64,000 nucleotides of DNA from Ruminiclostridium josui JCM 17888 (GTDB lineage Bacteria > Bacillota > Clostridia > Acetivibrionales > DSM-1351), in assembly GCF_000526495.1 (NCBI RefSeq), contig NZ_JAGE01000001.1, forward strand, positions 2,724,001-2,788,000. Direction: 5' to 3'. Positions 1 to 8,273 of this stretch are shown here, piece by piece; position 1 is the stretch's first letter, and each line of letters opens with the position of its first letter. The notes under the pieces were generated by a model. It did no database searches, was not told the DNA's origin, and worked only from the letters and a program-made list of their open reading frames with translations. A program made the position numbers and the translations under genes.

Positions 1-383
1 CGGGACTATTTAAAACAATGGTAAACGGTGCAGTAGCTCTTATAATTGCGGCTATAGCTTACAAACTCAGTCTTACCAATGGGATTAATTATGTACTTGT
101 ATTTTTTAGCTTTGCCATACTTTTTGTTTTTGCAGAGGTCTTTACATACAGGTTAATAGGTTCAAATTCCAATGCAGTAGTAGTTACAATGCTCAGAATG
201 CTATTTGCAATTGCTGCCTGTATACCTGCCATAATAATATTAGTAGTAATAGCCGTTATTTCAAATGGTATACCAAATGTTATAGAAACATCTATATGCA
301 TGCTGGCTGTAAATATTGCCATTTCCATATTATTGGCGTATCTTAGCAAAGGTATTTTTGAGCAGAGCGAACTTATGGAATAA
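1..383 (+). CDS. C-terminal part of an integral membrane protein (5' end outside window)
   Basis: The reading frame is already open at the window edge, so the first ATG (18) is probably internal and the gene starts upstream. The visible ~127 residues form about four hydrophobic segments, with short polar links such as the one around SNSNAV, and end in a short acidic tail. The layout resembles the permease end of a putative ABC exporter, but no family motif is present, so I name it only as a membrane protein. It lies upstream of the cobalt/nickel transporter genes and is separated from them by a hairpin, so it is probably a different transcription unit. Confidence 0.6.
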   Translation, partial: GLFKTMVNGAVALIIAAIAYKLSLTNGINYVLVFFSFAILFVFAEVFTYRLIGSNSNAVVVTMLRMLFAIAACIPAIIILVVIAVISNGIPNVIETSICMLAVNIAISILLAYLSKGIFEQSELME

Positions 384-489
384 CATGTATTATGTTTGAC
401 ACATAAATTTCTTTATTGTAGAATAGCTATGAAACGAGATCAAGAAGGTCTCCCTGATTAACACTTATTATTTATTTTAAAATTAATTA

Positions 490-528
490 GACCCAAGAAG
501 GGCTAGAATTTACATACCCTTATGGGTC
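490..528 (+). promoter_or_regulatory. Hairpin upstream of cbiM (terminator or leader attenuator)
   Basis: GACCCA (490-495) pairs with TGGGTC (523-528), and inside it AAGGG (498-502) pairs with CCCTT (517-521). The hairpin is followed by a short U-rich stretch and lies about 30 bp before the cbiM start. It could end the upstream unit or be the expression platform of a metal-responsive leader. I could not match the preceding ~100 bp to a known cobalamin or NiCo riboswitch consensus. Confidence 0.45.
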
Positions 529-557
529 TATTATTATGTGAAAGGGGAAGATCAGCA

Positions 558-1553
558 ATGCATATGGGAGATTTTATGCTGTCTCCAGCAGTCGGAGGTA
601 CAATGATGACTGCAGCCGTTGGAACAGCGGCAGTTTCAATAAAAAAAGTAAGGGACATGGATGAGAAAAAGATTCCTTTAATGGGAGTAATGTCCGCTTT
701 TGTTTTTGCAGCACAAATGATTAATTTTACTATACCGGGAACAGGTTCAAGCGGACACCTTGCGGGGTCAATAATGCTTGCAATTCTGCTAGGGCCATAT
801 GCCGGATTTTTGTCAATGGCGGCTATTCTTCTTATACAAGCACTGTTTTTTGCTGATGGAGGACTTCTTGCCTACGGCTGTAATGTGATAAATATGGGTT
901 TTTTTGCCTGTTTTATCGCATATCCGCTGATATACCGTACTATAACAAAAAAAGGGCTGACCAGAACAAGATTAATGACAGGAAGTATTCTGGCCAGTGT
1001 GGCTGCATTACAGATGGGGGCTTTCAGTGTGGTAATTCAAACACTGCTGTCAGGGAAAACAGAGTTGCCATTTACTCAGTTTGCACTTGCCATGCAGGGA
1101 ATTCATCTGGCAATAGGAGCTGTAGAAGGTGTAGTAACAGCCGGGGTAGTATCATTTGTATGGAAGGTAAGACCTGATATAATTAGTACCCAACCTGCTG
1201 AAAAAAGTAAGCAGGGTTATAAGTCTGTGATTGTTGGTTTTCTTGCTGCTGCATTGCTTCTGGCAGGGGGTATATCACTCTTTGCATCTGCAAATCCCGA
1301 TGGCTTGGAGTGGTCAATTGGAAAGGTAGCAGGGGATAAAGAAATAAAAGGGGAAACCAGAGTACACAAATCCCTTGAAAAAGCGCAACAGGATATTGCA
1401 GTGTTGCCGGATTATAGTTTTAAGAAACAGGAAAATGCTGATGAAGCTGTAGGAAAGGTTGTTTCCGGCTTGGTAGGCTCAGGTATTACCGTGGGCTTGG
1501 TACTAGCCGTTGGCTACTTGATAAAGCTGATAAAACGGAAGAAAGCTAAATAA
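558..1553 (+). CDS. cbiM: Substrate-binding membrane component of ECF nickel/cobalt transporter (CbiM/NikM with PDGLE domain)
   Basis: CbiM-type S component of an energy-coupling-factor transporter, which captures Ni2+ or Co2+ and passes it across the membrane with CbiQ and CbiO. The start is placed at ATG 558, not the earlier in-frame ATG at 522, because the family needs Met-His-Met at the very N-terminus (the His and free amino group bind metal) and an AAAGGGGA site precedes 558. Residues 1-210 carry about seven membrane segments with the family GHLAGSIMLAILLGPYAG region. A C-terminal part with PDGLEW (about residue 245) and one more membrane segment is the PDGLE domain that replaces separate CbiN. 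First gene of cbiM-cbiQ-cbiO. Whether the substrate is Ni or Co cannot be read directly; the CooT gene downstream favours Ni. Confidence 0.9.
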   Translation: MHMGDFMLSPAVGGTMMTAAVGTAAVSIKKVRDMDEKKIPLMGVMSAFVFAAQMINFTIPGTGSSGHLAGSIMLAILLGPYAGFLSMAAILLIQALFFADGGLLAYGCNVINMGFFACFIAYPLIYRTITKKGLTRTRLMTGSILASVAALQMGAFSVVIQTLLSGKTELPFTQFALAMQGIHLAIGAVEGVVTAGVVSFVWKVRPDIISTQPAEKSKQGYKSVIVGFLAAALLLAGGISLFASANPDGLEWSIGKVAGDKEIKGETRVHKSLEKAQQDIAVLPDYSFKKQENADEAVGKVVSGLVGSGITVGLVLAVGYLIKLIKRKKAK

Positions 1554-1575
1554 ACAGTTAATTTTGGAGTGTTTT

Positions 1576-2373
1576 ATGACAGATATAGCAGGAGCATTAT
1601 ATGAAATAAAGCATTTGGATGAACTATCTAAAAGAGATAATATAATAAATAATATTCACCCACTGGTAAAACTCATTGTTACTTTGGCTTATATAGGAAT
1701 ACTTGCATCCTTTGATAGATATGAGGTATTTGCACTTGTTCCGTTTATAATGTATCCTGCTGCCGTCATGATTATTTGCGAAATACCTGTGGGTAAGATT
1801 ATCAAAAGGGTTCTGGCTTTAGAACCTTTTATTATTGTGGCCGGAATACTTAATCCCATATTGGATAAAAATACCATTTATATTGGAACTGTATCCATTT
1901 CAAGTGGATGGCTGACACTAATTTCCCTTATAATAAAAAGTACACTTATGGTCTCGGCGGGCTTTCTGCTAATTGCATCTACAGGAATTGATGATATAGC
2001 AGGAGCAATGAGTCTGGTGAAAGTACCATCCATATTTGTACTGTTGTTTTTGCTGACATACAGATATATTTTTGTCCTTATGGATGAGGCTGAAAGACTA
2101 ATAAAAGGTTATACATTAAGAGCACCTGGTCAAAGAGGCGTAAAAATTAAGATTTGGGGCCCAATGATTGGACAGTTGCTTCTAAGGAGCTTTAACCGTG
2201 CCCAAATAATATATCAGTCTATGGTTTTAAAGGGGTATAATGGAAAGTATAGTGTTTCAGCAGATAAGAGTTTCAGATATGCAGAGGGAATTTATCTGTT
2301 GGTATGTGTGGCGTTTTTTATAATGTCAAGACTGATTAATATACCCATGGTTATAGCGGGGATTTTTCATTGA
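1576..2373 (+). CDS. cbiQ: ECF transporter transmembrane component CbiQ (EcfT)
   Basis: T component that couples the ATPase to the metal-binding subunit. About 265 residues with four to six membrane segments and the EcfT cytoplasmic signatures near the C-terminal half, including RAPGQRG (about residues 180-186) and a downstream arginine-rich coupling segment ending in a KGYNG motif. I place the start at ATG 1576: GGAG lies eight bases before it, and the TTG at 1564 overlaps that ribosome binding site. The gene follows cbiM by 22 bp and precedes cbiO by 18 bp, so the three are surely cotranscribed. Confidence 0.9.
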   Translation: MTDIAGALYEIKHLDELSKRDNIINNIHPLVKLIVTLAYIGILASFDRYEVFALVPFIMYPAAVMIICEIPVGKIIKRVLALEPFIIVAGILNPILDKNTIYIGTVSISSGWLTLISLIIKSTLMVSAGFLLIASTGIDDIAGAMSLVKVPSIFVLLFLLTYRYIFVLMDEAERLIKGYTLRAPGQRGVKIKIWGPMIGQLLLRSFNRAQIIYQSMVLKGYNGKYSVSADKSFRYAEGIYLLVCVAFFIMSRLINIPMVIAGIFH

Positions 2374-2391
2374 GAATTTTATGGAGGTCTT

Positions 2392-3153
2392 ATGAGTCAT
2401 CACAAAATAGAATTGGAAGAAGTCAGCTTCCATTATCCTGATGGGTATCAGGTAATTGACAATGTCACTTTTATGCTTGGACATGGGGAATCGGTAGGTG
2501 TTGTTGGAGCCAACGGAGCCGGTAAATCAACATTGCTTTCCCTATTAACGGGAATACTGTTTCCTCAGAAAGGGAGCGTAAGGGTTGGGGATATTCCTGT
2601 TACAAAGAAAACACTTACAGATATAAGGCGTAGTATAGGTCTTGTATTTCAAGAACCTGATGACCAGCTATTTATGACATCGGTATATGATGATGTGGCA
2701 TTTGGGCCAAGGAACTATCGTTTGGATGAAAAAGAGGTGGAGCGAAGAGTAAATCATGCCTTGGAAGAAGTTGGAATAACTCATCTGAAGGATCGTCCTC
2801 CATACAAGCTTTCCGGTGGAGAAAAGAAGCTGGCAGCTATAGCAGCGGTTATTTCCATGGAGCCTGATATACTTATAATGGATGAACCTACCGCTTCATT
2901 GGATCCAAAGGCAAGACGCAAGGTAATGAATATTCTTAAAGGGTTCAGTCATACAAAAATTATAACAAGTCACGACTTGGACATGATAATGGATATGTGT
3001 GATAGGACAATAGTTTTAAAAGATGGCAAAATAGCAGCCGATGGGTCTACGGTGGATATTTTGGGAGATAGTGCTCTTATGGATTGGTGCGGTCTTGAGA
3101 TACCTCTTGCAATGCAAAACTGTCCTATATGTAAGAAATCTAAATTTATGTGA
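2392..3153 (+). CDS. cbiO: ECF transporter ATPase CbiO
   Basis: ABC ATPase that powers Ni/Co uptake. It has Walker A GANGAGKST (about residues 41-49), a Q-loop at FQEPDDQ, the signature LSGGEKKLAAIA, Walker B ILIMDEPTASLDP and the switch His in TSHDLDM. Length 253 is normal for CbiO. The C-terminus ends with two cysteines in CPICKK, slightly unusual and possibly metal-related. GGAGG seven bases before the ATG supports the start. One ATPase gene follows cbiMQ, as in group I ECF transporters. Confidence 0.93.
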   Translation: MSHHKIELEEVSFHYPDGYQVIDNVTFMLGHGESVGVVGANGAGKSTLLSLLTGILFPQKGSVRVGDIPVTKKTLTDIRRSIGLVFQEPDDQLFMTSVYDDVAFGPRNYRLDEKEVERRVNHALEEVGITHLKDRPPYKLSGGEKKLAAIAAVISMEPDILIMDEPTASLDPKARRKVMNILKGFSHTKIITSHDLDMIMDMCDRTIVLKDGKIAADGSTVDILGDSALMDWCGLEIPLAMQNCPICKKSKFM

Positions 3154-3345
3154 TTTTGTGTTTATGTAAGAAAAAATATGTTCAATACTTTACAGAATGT
3201 ATTTATTACTTATAATGATAATAGAATGTTTGTAAGGTCAATCTTATAAGAGGACTGTAATGAATGGTAGGCTGAACAGTTTAAAGCTGCTATTGAGGAA
3301 TTGTCCGATATATATTTTGTGTGATAGTAATGGTTGGGGGGATAT

Positions 3346-3777
3346 ATGCGGATTGCAATTATAGATGGTCAAGGCGGAGGCATAGGTAAACTTATTATTG
3401 AAAAGCTCCGGGCTTCATTTGGCAATGAAATTGAGCTGCTTGCATTAGGAACAAATGCACTTGCTGCATCATTAATGCTAAAGGCAGGGGCAAATGAAGG
3501 AGCCTCCGGTGAAAATGCAATTTTAATTAATGCGTCAAAGGTGGACATAATAATTGGGACGATAGGGATTGTATGTGCAAACTCAATGTTGGGCGAACTT
3601 ACACCTGTAATGGCAGCTGCTATTGCACAAAGTCCGGCGGTTAAAATATTGATTCCTTTAAATAGATGTAATATTATGGTGACTGGAACTTGTGATGAAC
3701 CGCTTCCCCATCATTTGGATGATGCAATAGCTATGGTTGGAAACGTAATAAGGAGTGATAAAAGTGTGCGAGGCTAA
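3346..3777 (+). CDS. DUF3842 family protein
   Basis: A ~143-residue soluble protein beginning MRIAIIDGQGGGIGK, a Rossmann-like glycine-rich turn, with family traits of DUF3842: a stretch of alternating small residues, VDIIIGTIGIV, and a final segment with NRCNIMVTGTCDEPL. Function unknown. ATG 3346 is chosen because GGGGGGA stands directly upstream; TTG 3334 would overlap this site. Its 3' end overlaps the cooT start by 14 bp, showing translational coupling. The position after an ECF metal transporter and before cooT suggests a role in metal homeostasis, which is inference. Confidence 0.8.
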   Translation: MRIAIIDGQGGGIGKLIIEKLRASFGNEIELLALGTNALAASLMLKAGANEGASGENAILINASKVDIIIGTIGIVCANSMLGELTPVMAAAIAQSPAVKILIPLNRCNIMVTGTCDEPLPHHLDDAIAMVGNVIRSDKSVRG

Positions 3778-3958
3778 TGTATATCTTGTAGATAAGGACG
3801 GTAAGGAGACTCTTGTTCTTGATTCTGTGGACAAAGTAATTCCTGATAAAGATGAAATAGTACTGGAAAATATCTACAATGAAAGAAAGACTGTAAGAGC
3901 AAGAATAAAAGAAATGGAGCTAGTTGAACATAGAATTATTTTGGAAAGTATTGATTGA
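3764..3958 (+). CDS. cooT: CooT family nickel-binding protein
   Basis: Small (64 aa) CooT-like protein. CooT of Rhodospirillum and clostridial homologues bind Ni2+ through Cys2, as dimers. The start is GTG 3764, giving Met-Cys-Glu-Ala-Asn at the N-terminus, the family hallmark. AGGAG eight bases before it, inside the end of the DUF3842 gene, supports this over GTG 3755. The remainder is a compact beta-rich fold with the family pattern LVDKDGKE, VLDSVDKVIP and a C-terminal RIILESID. The DUF3842 overlap and the closeness of cbiMQO make a nickel uptake and handling group. Confidence 0.82.
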   Translation: MCEANVYLVDKDGKETLVLDSVDKVIPDKDEIVLENIYNERKTVRARIKEMELVEHRIILESID

Positions 3959-4044
3959 TATTGTAAACAATTTTGGTATATAGGATAGTGATAATATTGT
4001 ATTTAGTTTGTTATAAAACTTTGTGTTTTTGCGGAGGGTTGGTA

Positions 4045-4923
4045 ATGGATAAGGTACCAAAACTCTCTCTTTATTTTTATAACAAAGCTCTCAACATTTG
4101 TTTAAAAAAAGGTTTGGAAGTTGACTTTATAGATTTATTGCTTAATATTGCGGTGACTCTTGATTCACTTGGAAAACAGAAAGATGCTATTAAAACATAC
4201 AAAAAAGTTTTAGAAATTAATCCACATGAAGCCAGAGCGTATTACGGTTTGGCGATAATATATGATGATAGGAAGGATTTTGATAAAGCTATTGAAATGT
4301 ACAAAAAGGCCATTGAAAAAAATCCTGATTATGCAAAAGCATATTTTTTTCTTGCCAACTCATGTGATGAGGGCGGGCGAAAAGAAGAAGCAGCTGAGTA
4401 CTACAAAAAGGCAGCAGAACTTGAGCCGTACCATTTCTGGGCATACAACAATCTTGCTGCCGTTTACGAAGAAATGGGGAAGTATGACAAAGCCCTGATT
4501 GCTATAAGAAGAGGTTTGGAACTGGAGCCCGACCATTTTAAGGCGCTTTTTAATGCAGGAGTAATTATGAATAGGCTTGGCTATACTCAGAAGGCTATAG
4601 CATATTATAATACATCTATAGAAAAGAACCCCAGATATCCTTATAGCTATCTGAATCTTTCTCTTATATATATGGAGGAAAACGACATAGAGAAAGCAAT
4701 AGAGGTTATTTCAAATGGGATAAGATATAATGCTGATGCTTCTTTTTTGTACTACAACAGAGCTTGTTTTTACGTTCATACGGGTGAGCTGAATCTTGCC
4801 TTAACCGATTTAATTACCGCAACAGATTTAAGCAGTGAGTTGGAAGAATTCATGAAAACCGATAATGAAATAGACCCTTTAAGGGAAATGGAATTGTATA
4901 AAAAAAGATTTGCATATGTTTAG
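4045..4923 (+). CDS. Tetratricopeptide repeat protein
   Basis: About 292 residues made almost entirely of TPR units: at least six copies of the 34-residue helix-turn-helix with the A-x-x-Y-Y/F-L/G and P-x-x motifs, for example near residues 31-64, 65-98, 99-132, 133-166, 167-200 and 201-234. Such proteins act as protein-protein scaffolds; the partner cannot be told. There is no signal peptide, so it is cytoplasmic. The start is ATG 4045, preceded by GGAGGG; an upstream TTG would add a hydrophobic stretch without a ribosome binding site. It stands alone, with a terminator directly after it. Confidence 0.85.
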   Translation: MDKVPKLSLYFYNKALNICLKKGLEVDFIDLLLNIAVTLDSLGKQKDAIKTYKKVLEINPHEARAYYGLAIIYDDRKDFDKAIEMYKKAIEKNPDYAKAYFFLANSCDEGGRKEEAAEYYKKAAELEPYHFWAYNNLAAVYEEMGKYDKALIAIRRGLELEPDHFKALFNAGVIMNRLGYTQKAIAYYNTSIEKNPRYPYSYLNLSLIYMEENDIEKAIEVISNGIRYNADASFLYYNRACFYVHTGELNLALTDLITATDLSSELEEFMKTDNEIDPLREMELYKKRFAYV

Positions 4924-4931
4924 AAATATAT

Positions 4932-4957
4932 AAAAAACCTAATTCATTAGGTTTTTT
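4932..4957 (+). terminator. Rho-independent terminator after the TPR gene
   Basis: AAAAAACCTAAT and ATTAGGTTTTTT form a perfect stem with a TC loop, ending in a T run 9 bp after the stop codon. Confidence 0.85.
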
Positions 4958-5204
4958 TATTATGAATTGCAAATGCAATTATTTACAGTAAAGTTCAAGA
5001 TATTACAATCAAAATCAATAATTTACAATAAAGTTCAATAAATTACAATAATATTATTTACAAATAATATTATATATGGTAATTTTATATTTGAAGATAT
5101 CATTTGATTTGTACTTCAGATAACTCTACGTAAATGCATACGTTGCTTATTTGGAGATCAAATATAATTAATTAAAAGCATTGACATCTGATTTATTATT
5201 TGGC
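4958..5204. repeat. AT-rich intergenic region with an 18-bp direct repeat
   Basis: No gene is visible. ATTTACAGTAAAGTTCAA at 4981-4998 recurs with one change at 5021-5038, spaced 40 bp, and a degraded third start lies at 5041. Purpose unknown. Two copies with one spacer length are not a CRISPR array. Confidence 0.5.
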
Positions 5205-5239
5205 AAAAATCCCGGCGGATATATTCCGTCGGGATTTTT
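5205..5239. terminator. Terminator downstream of the marR gene
   Basis: CCCGGCGGA and TCCGTCGGG form a stem flanked by A and T runs on both sides. It can work in both directions and lies just past the 3' end of the leftward marR gene. Confidence 0.8.
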
Positions 5240-5270
5240 GTTAATAAATATATATAAGACTTGAAAATCA

Positions 5271-5717
5271 CTATTTTATTTTCAAAATAATATTATTTAA
5301 TTCAGGCACAATATTTTTAAGTTTAGTCAAGTCCTTATCATCTAGACTAGATAATTTTTCCATAAACAAACTTTTGGCTTTGTTTTCAATATCGTGTAAT
5401 AAAGTACATGCTTTTTCAGTCAATTTAACCATTATTATTCTTCTGTCATTGGGATTATCATATCTGTCTGCATAACCTTCGGCAATAAGCTTGTCAATAA
5501 TGGGTGTCATATTTGGCCTTGAAATTATCAAGTCATTGGCCAACTGAGATACCGGACATGGACCGATTTTTGCCAACCTGAACAGTACTTTGGTATGGGA
5601 CGGCGGAATGGGCAGTCCTTTAAACATAGCCGATGGATTAAATATTCTGCTGCTTAAATTAAGTACAAGTAAAAACAAATCATCCGATACACTGTTAATT
5701 TCTTCTTCGGGTAACAT
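5271..5717 (-). CDS. MarR family transcriptional regulator
   Basis: 148 residues with a MarR winged helix-turn-helix: recognition region VSQLANDLIISRPNMTPIIDKL (split here as residues ~57-78) followed by the wing DNPNDRRIIMVKLT, the D-x-R-D/N-R motif typical of the family. MarR proteins bind as dimers to palindromes and usually repress a neighbouring exporter, leaving DNA when a ligand binds. AAAGGAG seven to eight bases before the ATG supports the start. It is transcribed away from a two-gene ABC exporter 288 bp off, which is its likely target. Confidence 0.88.
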   Translation of the reverse strand: MLPEEEINSVSDDLFLLVLNLSSRIFNPSAMFKGLPIPPSHTKVLFRLAKIGPCPVSQLANDLIISRPNMTPIIDKLIAEGYADRYDNPNDRRIIMVKLTEKACTLLHDIENKAKSLFMEKLSSLDDKDLTKLKNIVPELNNIILKIK

Positions 5718-5839
5718 TCCACTAACTCCTTTTAGTTAAGTAAACCACTATATTTCAACAAACAAGACATAGAATAAATATCTGCGTATATTTATTTGAA
5801 TATAGTAGTATCATTTTATATTGTAATTATAAACGATTT

Positions 5840-5915
5840 GAATTAGTAATACAATCAAATTGTTATTGACATAGAATAGTTATATAAATATAATTAAAAA
5901 ATGAATTACTAATAA
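5840..5915 (+). promoter_or_regulatory. Consensus promoter of the ABC exporter flanked by two repeat boxes
   Basis: TTGACA (5866-5871) and TATAAT (5889-5894) are spaced by exactly 17 bp, a perfect vegetative promoter. GAATTAGTAATA begins at 5840 and GAATTACTAATA at 5903; they differ at one base and each core (ATTAGTAAT or ATTACTAAT) is nearly palindromic. They lie symmetrically on both sides of the core promoter and are plausible MarR operators. Confidence 0.7.
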
Positions 5916-6005
5916 TATACATAATATAAAGGTAAATTGGATATGGTCTTGAATATAAATTTGATTTACGGCAAGACTTTACCCTGTTGCAGAAAGGAGT
6001 AATAC

Positions 6006-8273
6006 ATGGGAAAGTTAATGAGACATTTGAAACCTCATATACTATCAATTCTTGGCATAGTGATATTATTATTTGTCCAAGCATATTGTGATTTATCTTT
6101 GCCGGACTATATGTCTGACATTGTAAATGTAGGTATTCAACAGGGAGGTATTAAAAATGCCGTACCTGATATAATCAGAAAAACTGAGATGGACAAAATA
6201 ACTTTTTTTATGGATGAAAATGATAAAAAAATAGTTTTAGACAATTATGCTTTAATTGAAAAAGGTAAAGCATCTCAGGATGATATGGATAAGTATTCAA
6301 AAAAATATCCTGAAATTAATAATACCGATGTTTACAAACTGAATACAAAGGACAGTGAGGTTATTGACAAGATAAATACTGCTGTTGGAAAGCCAATGCT
6401 GTTTGTAGGTGCTATCGAAGGCACAATCAAAATGTCGGATAACTCATCGGAAAGTAATAGTGATACAGCTAATAACAGTGAGATGGAGAAATTATTTGCC
6501 AATGTTCCCCCAGGAACAGACCCATTTACTGTTATTGCGCAGCTTCCCAAAGAACAATTAGATGGTATGATGAAAACGGTAAATGATAAATTTGCTGCTA
6601 TGCCTGACAGCATAATCACTCAGGGTGCAGTTAAATACGTTCAAGGGGAATATAAAGCCCTAGGTAGAGACACTGGAAATCTTCAATCAAACTATATAAT
6701 TATAGCCGGTTTGAAGATGCTTCTTATATCTCTTATCAGTATGGCCGCTACTGTTACGGTTGGTTTGATGGCAGCAGTAGTAGCAGCTAGTGTCAGCAGT
6801 AGCCTAAGAAAAAATGTATTTGAAAATGTAGTTGGATTCTCAAATGCCGAGTTTGATAAATTCTCAACATCTTCTCTTATTACAAGAAGCACCAACGACA
6901 TACAGCAGGTACAGATTTTTCTGGTTATACTTCTGCGCATAGTGTTCTACGCACCTATCTTAGGTATAGGCGGTGTTATAAAGGTTTTGAATACCGATAC
7001 CAACATGACATGGGTAATAGGTGTTGCCGTTTTGGCTATAATGGTTTTAGTTGTAATACTATTTGCTGTTGCAATGCCAAAATTCAAAAGTATGCAAAAG
7101 TTGGTTGATAAACTAAACCTTGTAACACGTGAAGCCTTGACCGGTATGCTAGTAATCAGAGCTTTCGGTACACAGAAAACTGAAGAGGAAAAATTTGAAC
7201 AGGCAAATACCAATTTTACAAGAACAAATCTATTTGTTGGTAGAATCATGTCAGCAATGATGCCTGCAATGATGCTTATAATGAATGGTGTTATGATATT
7301 GATAGTGTGGGTAGGTGCACACCAGATAGACTTGGGGAATATGCAAGTTGGTAATATGATGGCATTTATACAATATGCTATGCAGATTATAATGGCCTTC
7401 CTGATGATTTCAATAGTATCCATAATTCTACCTCGTGCATCAGTTTCAATAGCGCGTATAGGAGAAATTATAGACACAAAAGGCTCCATTAAAGACCCTG
7501 CAGTATCAAAAGATTTTGTGAGTGGAATGAAGGGTACTGTAGAATTTAAAAATGTTTCATTTAAATATCCCGGTGCAGAGGATGATGTTATATCTAACGT
7601 AAACTTTACTGCAAAACCTGGTCAGACTACTGCATTTATAGGAAGTACGGGAAGTGGAAAATCAACTCTTATTAATTTGATACCTAGATTTTATGATGTT
7701 ACTGAAGGACAGGTTCTTATTGATGGAGTTGATATTAGAGATGTTTCCCAACATGATTTAAGAGAGAAAATTGGTTATGTACCACAAAAAGGAATTTTGT
7801 TTTCAGGTACAATTGAAAGTAACCTTAAATACGGTAATGAGTCAGCAACAGAAGAAGATATCAGAACTGCCTCTGAAATCGCACAAGCTATGGACTTTAT
7901 AAGTGAGAAGGAAGAAGGCTTTGCGACTGAAATATCACAAGGCGGTACCAATGTGTCTGGTGGACAGAAGCAAAGACTTTCAATAGCACGTGCTCTTGTT
8001 AAAAAACCTGAAATATTTATATTTGATGATAGTTTTTCTGCATTGGACTTTAAAACAGATGCAGCAATAAGAAAGGCACTTAAAGAAAAGACAGAGGGCG
8101 CAACAGTACTTGTTGTAGCACAGAGAATAAGCACTGTAATGTCTGCGGATCAGATACTTGTTCTGGATGAAGGCCAGGTTGTAGGTATTGGAACTCATAA
8201 GGAACTAATGGAAACTTGTGATGTTTATAAACAGATTGCCTTATCTCAGTTATCAAAGGAGGAATTGGCATGA
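6006..8273 (+). CDS. Heterodimeric ABC exporter subunit with large extracytoplasmic loop
   Basis: Type IV ABC exporter (membrane domain plus ATPase) of 755 residues. The first membrane segment (~13-35) is followed by about 190 residues of polar sequence before the second, much longer than the usual short loop and probably extracytoplasmic. The ATPase has Walker A GSTGSGKST, signature VSGGQKQRLS and Walker B IFIFDDS, where Asp replaces the catalytic Glu. Such a degenerate site is typical of one half of heterodimers like BmrCD or TM287/288. The start codon of the partner overlaps its end by 4 bp. Likely a drug or peptide exporter controlled by the divergent MarR protein; substrate unknown. Confidence 0.88.
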   Translation: MGKLMRHLKPHILSILGIVILLFVQAYCDLSLPDYMSDIVNVGIQQGGIKNAVPDIIRKTEMDKITFFMDENDKKIVLDNYALIEKGKASQDDMDKYSKKYPEINNTDVYKLNTKDSEVIDKINTAVGKPMLFVGAIEGTIKMSDNSSESNSDTANNSEMEKLFANVPPGTDPFTVIAQLPKEQLDGMMKTVNDKFAAMPDSIITQGAVKYVQGEYKALGRDTGNLQSNYIIIAGLKMLLISLISMAATVTVGLMAAVVAASVSSSLRKNVFENVVGFSNAEFDKFSTSSLITRSTNDIQQVQIFLVILLRIVFYAPILGIGGVIKVLNTDTNMTWVIGVAVLAIMVLVVILFAVAMPKFKSMQKLVDKLNLVTREALTGMLVIRAFGTQKTEEEKFEQANTNFTRTNLFVGRIMSAMMPAMMLIMNGVMILIVWVGAHQIDLGNMQVGNMMAFIQYAMQIIMAFLMISIVSIILPRASVSIARIGEIIDTKGSIKDPAVSKDFVSGMKGTVEFKNVSFKYPGAEDDVISNVNFTAKPGQTTAFIGSTGSGKSTLINLIPRFYDVTEGQVLIDGVDIRDVSQHDLREKIGYVPQKGILFSGTIESNLKYGNESATEEDIRTASEIAQAMDFISEKEEGFATEISQGGTNVSGGQKQRLSIARALVKKPEIFIFDDSFSALDFKTDAAIRKALKEKTEGATVLVVAQRISTVMSADQILVLDEGQVVGIGTHKELMETCDVYKQIALSQLSKEELA

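Noticed and set aside
384-521. Cobalamin or NiCo riboswitch before cbiM
   Set aside because: Expected from context, but I could not find the conserved cobalamin box or the NiCo junction bases, only a hairpin.
522-557. ATG at 522 as the cbiM start
   Set aside because: It lies within the hairpin and would bury the Met-His-Met needed at the N-terminus; ATG 558 has a ribosome binding site.
4958-5050. Possible CRISPR-like repeat
   Set aside because: Only two good copies of an 18-bp AT-rich repeat and no cas genes.
6947-7489. 180-aa antisense open frame inside the ABC exporter
   Set aside because: Shadow of a clearly conserved gene on the other strand; no ribosome binding site or sensible composition.
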